Shown here piece by piece: positions 17,150 to 25,701 of a DNA stretch of 64,000 bases. The DNA is from an uncultured Muribaculaceae bacterium (GTDB lineage Bacteria; Bacteroidota; Bacteroidia; Bacteroidales; Muribaculaceae). The notes under the pieces were generated by a model. That model was given only the letters and a program-made list of their open reading frames with translations, did not search any database and was not told the origin of the DNA. The position numbers and the translations under genes were made by a program. The stretch covers positions 62,001 through 126,000 of the forward strand of contig CAJUSZ010000001.1 of the NCBI GenBank assembly GCA_910589425.1, written 5' to 3'. Numbering within the stretch: the stretch's first letter is position 1; each line of letters opens with the position of its first letter.

Positions 17150-17824
17150 TTATTCACAACATATCAGATGTTTATCTTCACACCTTAACAACCGCGCTGG
17201 GAAATCTTCCACAAGAGACAGGTTATGCGTAGCCATGACAATGGAGTGTCCCTGGGATGCAAGTTTGTGTAGGAGCTGAACTATATGATAACCGGTCTGG
17301 GGATCGAGATTGCCGGTAGGCTCGTCGGCAAGAATAAGAGCCGGCTTGTTGAGCAGAGCCCGTGCTATAACCACTCGCTGCTGCTCGCCACCGCTAAGTT
17401 CATGGGGCATCTTGTAGCTTTTATTCTGCATTCCAACCTCGGTAAGGACTTCATCGATGCGATCGTCTATTTCAGATTTGTTTTTCCAACCTGTAGCCTG
17501 AAGTACGAATCGAAGGTTTGATTTTACTGCACGATCCTGGAGAAGTTGGAAATCCTGAAATACAATGCCTGTCTTTCTACGCAGAAAAGGGATCTGGCTC
17601 CTCTTGATATGGAGTATATCATAACCAAGCACCTCCGCTTTTTCTCCTCCGGCAGGCATTACATCTGCATATATCGTTTTCAACAGTGAACTTTTGCCAC
17701 TGCCAACCCGACCCACAAGATAGCAAAATTCTCCCTTACGCAGTTTGAAGCTTACGTCTTTGAGTACTATACGTTCGGCACGGGAAATGTCGACATTTTT
17801 ATATTCAACAATTGCGTTTTCCAT
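17150..17824 (-). CDS. ftsE: FtsE-like ABC ATPase
   Basis: A 224-residue ABC ATPase close to FtsE, which with FtsX controls cell-wall hydrolases at the division site. Walker A GRVGSGKSS, Q-loop VFQDFQLL, signature LSGGEQQR, Walker B LILADEPTGNLD and H-loop MATHN are all intact. A longer frame would begin at 17836, but a -7 promoter element covers 17834-17841, so the ATG at 17824 (product MENAIVEYKN...) is the real start. No ftsX is adjacent. Other small ABC ATPases such as LolD are alternatives, but the sequence pattern VFQDFQLLQDR fits FtsE best. It is a single-gene unit with its own promoter and terminator. Confidence 0.85.
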   Translation of the reverse strand: MENAIVEYKNVDISRAERIVLKDVSFKLRKGEFCYLVGRVGSGKSSLLKTIYADVMPAGGEKAEVLGYDILHIKRSQIPFLRRKTGIVFQDFQLLQDRAVKSNLRFVLQATGWKNKSEIDDRIDEVLTEVGMQNKSYKMPHELSGGEQQRVVIARALLNKPALILADEPTGNLDPQTGYHIVQLLHKLASQGHSIVMATHNLSLVEDFPARLLRCEDKHLICCE

Positions 17825-17833
17825 TTTGCAGTG

Positions 17834-17864
17834 CAAAGTTATTACTTTTTTGAATTATAACAAA
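17834..17864 (-). promoter_or_regulatory. Promoter of ftsE, nearly leaderless
   Basis: On the minus strand: TTTG (17864-17861), 19 bases, TAACTTTG (17841-17834). The ATG at 17824 is only 9 bases past the box, so the mRNA leader should be a few bases at most. Confidence 0.75.
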
Positions 17865-17977
17865 GTTTTTGCATATACTTCTCGATTAAATTTAAATCTT
17901 CTATGCCTAAAATTTTGTAAATCACTGAAATTTAAGGAATAGTATATGGTTTTGCGCGCTGCGTGCATACGAACTCC

Positions 17978-18008
17978 TTGTTTTGAGATGAAATATTTTG
18001 TATCTTTG
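17978..18008 (+). promoter_or_regulatory. Promoter of uvrB-ygiQ, nearly leaderless
   Basis: TTG (17978-17980), 20 bases, TATCTTTG (18001-18008). The uvrB ATG is at 18015, 6 bases after the box, so transcription should begin at or within a couple of bases of the start codon. Confidence 0.78.
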
Positions 18009-18014
18009 TAGGCT

Positions 18015-20111
18015 ATGGATTTCAAATTGACTTCAGAATACGCGCCTACAGGAGATCAACCTGAAGCTATCGCTGAACTTTCGCAAGGGGTGGAAAGTGG
18101 AATTCCTGCCCAGACGCTACTTGGTGTAACCGGTAGTGGAAAAACTTTTACAATGGCAAATGTGATTCAGCAAGTGAAGCGTCCCACATTGATATTGTCT
18201 CATAACAAAACTCTTGCAGCTCAGTTATACAGCGAATTTAAAAGTTTTTTTCCAGAAAACTCTGTCCAATATTTTGTCAGTTATTATGACTATTATCAGC
18301 CAGAGGCATATATTCCCTCGTCTGACAAATATATTGAAAAAGATCTGATGATCAACGATCAGATAGAAAAGCTCAGGCTATCGACCACGGCTGCGCTTCT
18401 TTCCGGCCGCAGGGATGTGATAGTGGTGTCATCCGTCTCATGCATATATGGAATGGGAAATCCTGAGGATTTTGAGCAAAGCGTCATAAAGATTTCAGTG
18501 GGAGACCGTATCTCACGCAATTCTTTTATGAGGAAACTTGTTGATTCCCTTTACTGTCGTTCGGAGGTTGACCTCGCAAACGGACAGTTCAGGGTCAAGG
18601 GGGATACGGTAGACATCATGCTATCTTTTGAAGATATTCAACTCAGAGTCCTTTTCTGGGGAGATGAGATAGAGAAGATACAGACTGTAGACCCTTCTTC
18701 CGGAGCCGTACTGACCACAATTGAAGGATTCAATATATACCCGGCCAACATATTTGTAACGACCAAGGAACGAGCCATGAGGGCTGTTGATGAGATAGCT
18801 CTGGATCTTGGAGATCAGGTCCGTTTTTTTCAGAATGAAGGCAAACTCATAGAAGCCCAGAGGATTAAAGAAAGGGTCAGCTACGATCTCGAGATGATCA
18901 AGGAACTTGGGCATTGCTCGGGAATTGAGAATTATTCACGTTACTTTGATGGGCGCAAGCCTGGAATGCGTCCGTTCTGTCTTCTTGATTATTTTCCGAA
19001 AGACTTTCTGACGATAATTGACGAAAGCCATGTAACTCTTCCCCAGATCAGAGGCATGAACGGTGGAGACCTTTCACGCAAGATGAATCTTGTCGAATAT
19101 GGATTCAGGCTCCCGGCGGCCATTGATAACCGTCCTCTGAAGTTTGATGAATTCGAGAATCTTACCCCTCAGGTGATCTACGTCAGCGCGACTCCTGGTG
19201 ATTATGAATTGCAGCGTTGCGAAGGTGTGTATACGGAGCAGATAATACGTCCCACAGGATTGCTCGATCCTGAGATAGAGGTGCGCCCGACGCTCAATCA
19301 GATAGATGACCTCATGGATGAGATCCAGGACAGGATAGACGCAGGCGAACGCACACTTGTAACAACCTTGACCAAACGTATGGCCGAGGAACTGAATGAG
19401 CATCTGAACAAGTGGGGAGTAAGCAGTGCATATATACATAGTGATGTCACTACCCTTGACCGGATAAAAATACTGGATGATCTCCGCAGTGGAGTATACG
19501 ATGTGCTTGTCGGGGTCAATCTGCTCCGGGAAGGATTGGATCTGCCTCAGGTGAGTCTTGTGGCGATACTCGATGCTGACAAGGAGGGATTCCTGCGAAA
19601 TCACAGGAGTCTGACGCAGACTGCCGGAAGAGCAGCGAGAAACGTTAACGGCAAAGTCATAATGTATGCGGACAAGATAACCGACAGCATGAGGCTTACT
19701 ATCGACGAGACCGAACGGCGCCGTAAGAAACAGATGGATTATAATGACCGGAATGGATTGGTTCCGACTCCTATTGTCAAAAATAATGGCCCGTCTGATT
19801 TGTTGGAATTGTATGAGCAGGAAGATCAGAGTGCTAACATGAAGACATCAAAACAGTCTAATGTCCGTAATTCAGTCAAACCACGTCCATATATTGAGGA
19901 ACACCATAAGGCACGGCTTGCAGCGGAACCAGTCATGGATTATATGTCGGTCGAGGAATTGGAAAGAAGAGTGAAACAGCTCACTTTGGATATGCGCACA
20001 GCCGCAGCAAACACAGATTTCATTCAGGCTGCGCAATACCGCGATGAACTTATCGATTGTCAGAACAGACTTGACGCAATCAAAAAGAAGAGAGATGATC
20101 AGAACAATTGA
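18015..20111 (+). CDS. uvrB: Excinuclease ABC subunit B
   Basis: UvrB is the helicase-like damage verifier of nucleotide excision repair; UvrA loads it and UvrC cuts around it. The 698-residue protein has Walker A GVTGSGKTFT (about residues 37-46), the beta-hairpin region with YYDYYQPEAYIPSSD, the DEXH box IIDESH (about 336), helicase motif VI QTAGRAARN and a C-terminal UVR domain (about 640-680, SVEELERRVKQLTLDM...) that contacts UvrC. Full length. Its -7 element ends 6 bases before the ATG. ygiQ overlaps the last 17 bases and is probably co-transcribed. uvrA is about 15.6 kb upstream. Confidence 0.98.
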   Translation: MDFKLTSEYAPTGDQPEAIAELSQGVESGIPAQTLLGVTGSGKTFTMANVIQQVKRPTLILSHNKTLAAQLYSEFKSFFPENSVQYFVSYYDYYQPEAYIPSSDKYIEKDLMINDQIEKLRLSTTAALLSGRRDVIVVSSVSCIYGMGNPEDFEQSVIKISVGDRISRNSFMRKLVDSLYCRSEVDLANGQFRVKGDTVDIMLSFEDIQLRVLFWGDEIEKIQTVDPSSGAVLTTIEGFNIYPANIFVTTKERAMRAVDEIALDLGDQVRFFQNEGKLIEAQRIKERVSYDLEMIKELGHCSGIENYSRYFDGRKPGMRPFCLLDYFPKDFLTIIDESHVTLPQIRGMNGGDLSRKMNLVEYGFRLPAAIDNRPLKFDEFENLTPQVIYVSATPGDYELQRCEGVYTEQIIRPTGLLDPEIEVRPTLNQIDDLMDEIQDRIDAGERTLVTTLTKRMAEELNEHLNKWGVSSAYIHSDVTTLDRIKILDDLRSGVYDVLVGVNLLREGLDLPQVSLVAILDADKEGFLRNHRSLTQTAGRAARNVNGKVIMYADKITDSMRLTIDETERRRKKQMDYNDRNGLVPTPIVKNNGPSDLLELYEQEDQSANMKTSKQSNVRNSVKPRPYIEEHHKARLAAEPVMDYMSVEELERRVKQLTLDMRTAAANTDFIQAAQYRDELIDCQNRLDAIKKKRDDQNN

Positions 20112-22008
20112 AGCGGGTAAATTCCCTGAACAAAAACAACTTTGGCTTCCTACTACGAAGGCTGAGATCGAACGTCTCGGATGGGATTATGTCGATGTCA
20201 TTCTGTTCACAGGAGACGCATACGTGGATCATCCTTCTTTTGGAGCCGCAGTCATCGGCAGAACTCTTGAAGCAGCGGGGTTCAGGGTAGCAATTGTGCC
20301 TCAGCCTAATTGGCGTGATGATTTGCGTGATTTCAAGAAATTGGGAAGACCTCGTTTGTTTTTCGGTGTTTCTGCGGGTGCGATGGATTCAATGGTGAAC
20401 CATTACACTGCCAACCGCAGGTTAAGGCATGATGATGCCTACACACCGGGAGGCAGGCATGGAATGCGCCCGGATTATCCTACGATAGTCTATACTGAAA
20501 TACTTAAAAAGCTTTATCCAGATGTGCCTGTAATAGCAGGTGGGATAGAGGCGTCATTGCGGCGTGTGGCTCACTATGATTACTGGGAAGACCGTTTGAG
20601 ACCGCCGTTGCTTCTGGACACAAAGGCAGACATGTTCATATATGGGATGGGGGAACGGTCCATAACCGAGATCGCAGATCGGCTCTCCAAAGGTGAGCGT
20701 ATCAGTGATATCACGGATGTTCCCCAGACTGTTTTCAGGAATGAAAATGATATTGCCGATGGAGCGATAATGCTTCATTCTTATGAGGATTGTCTGTCCG
20801 ATAAAAAGAAACAGGCTTCAAATTTCCGTATAGTGGAAGAAGAATCCAATTCATTTAATGGACATATAATCCTTCAGAAAGCCAAAGGCCATACCGTCAG
20901 GATAAATCCTATGTATCCGCCGATGGCCGATGGTGAGATAGACTACTCATTTGATCTGCCATACACCAGGCTCCCGCATCCTCGATATAAGGACAAGCAT
21001 ATTCCCGCTTACGACATGATCAGACATTCGATATGCATGCACAGGGGGTGCTTCGGAGGATGCGCATTCTGTACTATTTCGGCCCACCAGGGAAAGCATA
21101 TAGCTTCCCGCAGCAAAGAATCCATTTTGCGTGAGGTCCGTCAGGTTACCCGTATGCATGATTTCAAAGGATACATATCCGATCTCGGAGGTCCTTCGGC
21201 CAACATGTATGCCATGCACGGGAAGAATGTGGATCTTTGCCGGAAATGTCTGAAGCCTTCTTGCCTTCATCCCCGTCCTTGCCCGAATCTTAACACTGAC
21301 CACAGTGATTTGCTGGACATTTATCGGAGTGTCGATTCTATTCCTGAAGTAAAGAAAAGCTTTATTGGAAGTGGCGTCCGCTATGATCTCGCCATGCACC
21401 CCACAGGAAATGATAATATCGACCGGACCAACAGACGTTATCTTTCTGAACTGATTACCAATCATGTAAGCGGCAGATTGAAAGTCGCACCTGAACATAC
21501 ATCCGATAACGTATTGAAAATAATGCGTAAGCCAAGTTTCGGATTGTTCAGAAGTTTCAAACGCATTTTCGACTCAGAGTGCGGCAGAGCGGGATTGAGA
21601 CAGCAGTTGATACCATATTTCATATCGTCTCATCCCGGATGCCATGAAGTGGACATGGCCGAGCTTGCCGCAGAGACCAAAAGCCTTGATTTTCACTTGG
21701 AGCAAATTCAGGATTTCACACCGACTCCAATGACTTTGGCTACAGAAATATATTACACAGGATTCCATCCGTATACGCTTGAGCCAATATATACAGCCCG
21801 CACCCAATCGGAAAAGCTTGCCCAACGGCAGTTTTTTTTCTGGTACAAACCGGAGGAACGTAAGAACATTTCGACCGCGCTTAAACGGATGCACAGGCCG
21901 GATCTTATAGACCGATTATACGGATCAAAAGGTTTCCACGAAAACAGAAACCGCTATAACGAAAGAAATCTGCGCAGAGGGCATAATAATGACAAAAGAA
22001 GAAAGTGA
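20095..22008 (+). CDS. YgiQ family radical SAM protein
   Basis: A 637-residue radical SAM protein of the YgiQ (UPF0313) family. It has the family N-terminal domain (WDYVDVILFTGDAYVDHPSF), the iron-sulfur motif in RGCFGGCAFCTIS (CxxxCxxC, around residue 320), AIMHP-like DLAMHPTGND and the C-terminal YgiQ domain with QDFTPTPMTLATEIYYTG. The reaction is not established for the family. The frame is open from 20044, but the ATG at 20095 gives the start expected by alignment to YgiQ (MIRTIEAGKFPEQKQLWLP) and overlaps uvrB by only 17 bases. The basic C-terminal tail (NRNRYNERNLRRGHNND) is normal for many members. Confidence 0.9.
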   Translation: MIRTIEAGKFPEQKQLWLPTTKAEIERLGWDYVDVILFTGDAYVDHPSFGAAVIGRTLEAAGFRVAIVPQPNWRDDLRDFKKLGRPRLFFGVSAGAMDSMVNHYTANRRLRHDDAYTPGGRHGMRPDYPTIVYTEILKKLYPDVPVIAGGIEASLRRVAHYDYWEDRLRPPLLLDTKADMFIYGMGERSITEIADRLSKGERISDITDVPQTVFRNENDIADGAIMLHSYEDCLSDKKKQASNFRIVEEESNSFNGHIILQKAKGHTVRINPMYPPMADGEIDYSFDLPYTRLPHPRYKDKHIPAYDMIRHSICMHRGCFGGCAFCTISAHQGKHIASRSKESILREVRQVTRMHDFKGYISDLGGPSANMYAMHGKNVDLCRKCLKPSCLHPRPCPNLNTDHSDLLDIYRSVDSIPEVKKSFIGSGVRYDLAMHPTGNDNIDRTNRRYLSELITNHVSGRLKVAPEHTSDNVLKIMRKPSFGLFRSFKRIFDSECGRAGLRQQLIPYFISSHPGCHEVDMAELAAETKSLDFHLEQIQDFTPTPMTLATEIYYTGFHPYTLEPIYTARTQSEKLAQRQFFFWYKPEERKNISTALKRMHRPDLIDRLYGSKGFHENRNRYNERNLRRGHNNDKRRK

Positions 22009-22010
22009 TA

Positions 22011-22042
22011 TTTGCAGATTTCACTTTTTATTCTTACTTTCG
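22011..22042 (+). promoter_or_regulatory. Candidate promoter of the S9 peptidase gene
   Basis: TTTG (22011-22014), 20 bases, TACTTTCG (22035-22042), a one-base variant of TAnnTTTG. It begins right after the ygiQ stop, leaving a leader of about 45 bases to the ATG at 22093. Confidence 0.55.
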
Positions 22043-22092
22043 CGGCGCAAAATAAGATTATCAATCTAAAAAATAATAACATAAACCTACAC

Positions 22093-24243
22093 ATGAACAA
22101 AGCAAAACTCGCTATGGGCACGATGATTCTACCAGCATTGCTTACAGGTTGCAGCCAGAGCAATTCTGACAAGACAATCATCGAGCAGCCCTCTGTTGAG
22201 ATTGTCGACGGAATGTTTTCGGCTGAAGTGCTTGAAGCGCTCGGTCGCGTCGGCAACGCCACTCCTTCGCCAGACGGCAAGTATGTGATTTTCACGCTTG
22301 CGTATGAAAGCATTGAAGAGAACTCCTCCAATGCGGAGATCTACAGGATGAATGCCGATGGATCTGAAATCAAAAGATTGACCACCACACCGTCGTCTGA
22401 ATCAAATTTGCGCTGGATCGACGGTGGCAATCTGATCGCGTACATCGCAAACGATTCTGATACAGAAAAGCCTCAGGTGTTCACAATGAAGCCCGACGGC
22501 ACAGGATCGAAACGTGTCAGCAATATTCCCAATGGAGTGATGTGCTTCGAGATTTCTCCAGATGAATCGCGTATCGTATTCGGATCTCTGATTGATGCGG
22601 ACGACAAGGACCCTGCGCTTTTCGAAGGACTTCCGAACACGTCAGGACGTGTGATAAACGACCTGATGTATAAGCATTGGGATGAATGGGTTACTGAAAT
22701 ACCTCATCCTTTTGTGGCCGACTTCAAAACTGCTTCAGGCTATGAAGTGGCAAATGAGAAAGATATCATGAAAGGTGAGCCTTATGAGTGCCCCATGAAA
22801 CCGTTCGGCGGCGCTGAAACGTTCGCATGGAGTCCCGACGGTAAGAAACTTGTCTACACATCACGCAAACTCAAAGGTAAGGACTATGCCTTCTCGACAG
22901 ATTCAAACCTTTACCTTTATGACATAGAATCCGGTAAGACAGAGTGTCTGACACAGGGAATCGAAGGATACGATACAAATCCTGTATTCTCGCCGGATGG
23001 CTCGCAGCTTGCGTGGCTTTCAATGGCCACAGCAAAATTTGAAAGCGACAAGAAACGCCTGATGGTAATGGATATGAAAAGCCGCACCCAGCGTGATCTT
23101 ACCGAAAACTGGGATTATTGGCCTGAGGGCATCGCCTGGTCGCCCGACGGGAAAGGAATTTTCTTCCACGGATATTATCAGGGAACCAAGCCCATATTCA
23201 AGATTGATGTCGCCTCTGCCGTAATAGATACCATCGCTACCGGCGTGTGGGATTATGAAGGGGTTCAGCCGATCTCAAACGATGCTGTGATCGCACTGCG
23301 CCACAGCATGAGCCGTCCTAATGAGATTTGCCTTGCTGCGAAGGGACAGGAGCCTAAGGATCTCACCACACTCAACGCCGAATTGCTTGGCAAAGTCAAA
23401 CTTGGCAAGGTTGAAAAAGTAATGGTTCCGACTACAGACGGCAAGGAAATGTGTACGTGGGTAGTTCTTCCCCCGGATTTTGATCCCAACAAAAAATATC
23501 CAGCGATCCTCTATTGTCAGGGAGGTCCCCAGCAGGCTGTAAGCCAATTCTGGAGCTATCGCTGGAACTTCATGATAATGGCCGCTCATGGATACATCGT
23601 AATTGCCCCCAACAGACGTGGCCTTCCTGGTTTCGGCACGGAATGGAACCGTCAGATCTCTGGAGACTACGGAGGCCAGAACATGAAGGATTATCTTGCC
23701 GCAGTAGACTACATGAAAGAGAAACCCTATGTCGATGCGGATCACATAGGAGCAATCGGTGCAAGTTACGGTGGATTCTCTGTCTACTGGCTTGCTGGTC
23801 ATCATGAAGGCAGATTTGCCGCCCTTGTTGCCCATGCCGGAATATTCAATATCGAGGCGCAGTATCTTGAGACAGAAGAGATGTGGTTTGCAGACTTTGA
23901 TCTTGGCGGTCCATACTGGGATAAGGACAATGCGGTTGCGCAGCGCACTTATGCGAACTCTCCGCATAAGTTTGTGGATAAGTGGACTGCCCCGATTCTG
24001 GTAACTGTAGGTGAACTCGATTACCGCATTCTTGCATCGCAAGGCATGATGGCATTCAACGCAGCAAAAATGCGTGGTCTTGAGACCGAGATGCTTGTAT
24101 TCCCCGACGAGAACCACTGGGTATTGAAACCCCAGAATGCAGTCCTTTGGCAACGTGTATTCTTCCAGTTCCTTGACAAATATCTGAAAGATAATAAAAA
24201 ATCAGCAAAGGCAGAGGAAGAAGCGCCAGCCCAGACCAAGTAA
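22093..24243 (+). CDS. S9 family prolyl oligopeptidase-type lipoprotein
   Basis: A 716-residue exported serine peptidase. The ATG at 22093 gives a lipoprotein signal peptide ending in the lipobox LLTGC (Cys near residue 19); an upstream extension to 22012 would run into the promoter region and hide this signal. Residues about 40-420 form a TolB/PD40-type beta-propeller with repeats such as SPDGKYVIF, SPDGKKLVY and SPDGSQLAW. The C-terminal alpha/beta-hydrolase domain has the nucleophile in GASYGG, Asp in GELDYR and His in ENHW. It probably cleaves di- or tripeptides from peptides in the periplasm (dipeptidyl-peptidase-like). Single-gene unit closed by a long hairpin. Confidence 0.92.
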   Translation: MNKAKLAMGTMILPALLTGCSQSNSDKTIIEQPSVEIVDGMFSAEVLEALGRVGNATPSPDGKYVIFTLAYESIEENSSNAEIYRMNADGSEIKRLTTTPSSESNLRWIDGGNLIAYIANDSDTEKPQVFTMKPDGTGSKRVSNIPNGVMCFEISPDESRIVFGSLIDADDKDPALFEGLPNTSGRVINDLMYKHWDEWVTEIPHPFVADFKTASGYEVANEKDIMKGEPYECPMKPFGGAETFAWSPDGKKLVYTSRKLKGKDYAFSTDSNLYLYDIESGKTECLTQGIEGYDTNPVFSPDGSQLAWLSMATAKFESDKKRLMVMDMKSRTQRDLTENWDYWPEGIAWSPDGKGIFFHGYYQGTKPIFKIDVASAVIDTIATGVWDYEGVQPISNDAVIALRHSMSRPNEICLAAKGQEPKDLTTLNAELLGKVKLGKVEKVMVPTTDGKEMCTWVVLPPDFDPNKKYPAILYCQGGPQQAVSQFWSYRWNFMIMAAHGYIVIAPNRRGLPGFGTEWNRQISGDYGGQNMKDYLAAVDYMKEKPYVDADHIGAIGASYGGFSVYWLAGHHEGRFAALVAHAGIFNIEAQYLETEEMWFADFDLGGPYWDKDNAVAQRTYANSPHKFVDKWTAPILVTVGELDYRILASQGMMAFNAAKMRGLETEMLVFPDENHWVLKPQNAVLWQRVFFQFLDKYLKDNKKSAKAEEEAPAQTK

Positions 24244-24266
24244 CTAACAGTCAGCAATATCAATAA

Positions 24267-24310
24267 AAATATCCGGAATTGGGAGACAAAACTCCTAATT
24301 CCGGATATTT
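24267..24310. terminator. Bidirectional hairpin between S9 peptidase and tpx
   Basis: Nineteen-bp inverted repeat with one G-T wobble, arms 24267-24285 and 24292-24310 around a 6-base loop. It sits between convergent genes (24 bases after the S9 stop, 21 before the tpx end). A T-rich run (TTTTATTG) follows only on the minus strand. Confidence 0.75.
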
Positions 24311-24330
24311 GCATTTCGGGTGGTGTGCTA

Positions 24331-24837
24331 TCAAGGATTTTCTGAAAGGATCTTCTTGACAAAGTCGTAGTCTGGTTCTTCAGTGATCTCCTTGCACAGT
24401 GATGTCCCGAGAACACGGCCATCCCGGTCAATGACAACAAGCGCACGTGCGAACAGACCTTCGAGAGGGCCGTCGGCAAGTTCCACCCCGTATGATTTGC
24501 CAAAATCAGAGCGGAAAGCTGATGCAGTCTGAACATTATTGATCTCATTGGCCACACAGAATCTTCCGGCGGCAAAAGGAAGATCTTTGCTGACACACAA
24601 CACAGCTGTATCAGCAAACTTGGTTATGTCCTGGTTAAACCGTCTTACCGAGGCCGCACATACTTCTGTGTCGAGACTTGGGAAAATATTAAGGACCAGC
24701 CGCTTCCCATTGAAGTCATGAAGAGCGATGGTTGACAGATCACGCCCAGTGAGGGCAAAATTGGGAGCTATGCTTCCGGCAACGGGAAGTTGTCCGACGG
24801 TGTGCATAGGATTTCCCTGAAAAAACACTGTTTCCAT
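24331..24837 (-). CDS. tpx: Thiol peroxidase Tpx
   Basis: Atypical two-Cys peroxiredoxin of 168 residues that reduces hydrogen peroxide and alkyl hydroperoxides using thioredoxin. The peroxidatic Cys is in FPSLDTEVCAASVRRF (about residue 60) with the family Thr-x-x-Cys arrangement, and the resolving Cys is in AAGRFCVAN (about 94). Full length, cytoplasmic. It is transcribed leftward, alone, facing away from the udk operon. I did not find a TAnnTTTG element clearly placed for it in the 231-base gap 24838-25068, which also carries the udk promoter. Confidence 0.95.
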   Translation of the reverse strand: METVFFQGNPMHTVGQLPVAGSIAPNFALTGRDLSTIALHDFNGKRLVLNIFPSLDTEVCAASVRRFNQDITKFADTAVLCVSKDLPFAAGRFCVANEINNVQTASAFRSDFGKSYGVELADGPLEGLFARALVVIDRDGRVLGTSLCKEITEEPDYDFVKKILSENP

Positions 24838-24990
24838 ATTATTTTTAAATATTTGATTAACAATTAAATTGTTTTTAGCTCGGGTTTGGTTTTTGATTCT
24901 ATCCGCGTTTCAGTTGTTAAAACTGCACGTGTTTCTAATTTATAACAATTATCGTGCCATAAATTCTTCGCAGATTAAGAAAAATCGGAT

Positions 24991-25022
24991 TTTGCCTTTG
25001 TTCGGAAATTTTCGTAACTTTG
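24991..25022 (+). promoter_or_regulatory. Promoter of the udk-lptB-CPBP-holA-EFR1 operon
   Basis: TTTG (24991-24994), 20 bases, TAACTTTG (25015-25022): a full Bacteroidota promoter. The leader to the udk ATG (25069) is about 40 bases. Confidence 0.8.
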
Positions 25023-25068
25023 CATTTCAATGAAATTTGATTTCTGAATTCTCAAAATAGAGACAAAT

Positions 25069-25701
25069 ATGCTCGTAATAGGGATAGCCGGAGGCACAGG
25101 CTCAGGCAAAACCACAGTGGTGCGTAAGATCATAGAAAGCTTGCCAAAAGATGAGGTGGCCGTGATGCCACAGGACTCTTATTATAAAGACAATGCCCAT
25201 ATACCTCTCGAAACCCGGCTCAAAATGAATTATGATGAGCCGGCTTCCATCGAGTGGTCATTGCTATGCCGACATCTCGAGATGCTAAGAGAGGGAAAAG
25301 CAATAGATATGCCGACTTATGATTTCCTTACATGCTCGAGACTCAAGGAAACAGTCCATCTCCTTCCCCGGGAAGTTGTGGTTGTTGAAGGAATACTTGT
25401 TCTGACGGATAAGACTCTGAGGGAAATGATGGATGTCAAGGTCTTCGTTGACGCAGATGCGGACGAGCGGCTCATAAGGGTAATCATGCGCGACTGTGTT
25501 GAACGCGGCAGGACTCCCAAGATGGTAATCGACCGTTATCAGGAGACACTTAAGCCAATGCATGAACTGCACATCGAACCGTCGAAAAGATATGCCGATC
25601 TGATTGTCCCGCAGGGTGGAAATAATAAAGTTGCAATCAAATTGCTTACTGACTATATCAGGTCGCTTCTCCCGAATGGCAATAATCATACCAACGCATG
25701 A
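25069..25701 (+). CDS. udk: Uridine kinase
   Basis: Pyrimidine salvage: phosphorylates uridine and cytidine. A 210-residue P-loop kinase with Walker A GGTGSGKTT (residues about 7-15), the QDSYYKD substrate-binding segment and YDFLTCSRLKETVHL; RDCVERGRTPKMVIDRY is the lid region. Full length. First gene of a tight operon; its stop overlaps the lptB start by 4 bases. Confidence 0.95.
   Translation: MLVIGIAGGTGSGKTTVVRKIIESLPKDEVAVMPQDSYYKDNAHIPLETRLKMNYDEPASIEWSLLCRHLEMLREGKAIDMPTYDFLTCSRLKETVHLLPREVVVVEGILVLTDKTLREMMDVKVFVDADADERLIRVIMRDCVERGRTPKMVIDRYQETLKPMHELHIEPSKRYADLIVPQGGNNKVAIKLLTDYIRSLLPNGNNHTNA

Noticed and set aside
23275..24153. 292-codon open frame on the minus strand inside the S9 peptidase gene
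   Set aside because: It is antisense to a gene with clear domains; the product is rich in Cys and His without a recognisable fold. Long antisense frames are expected here.
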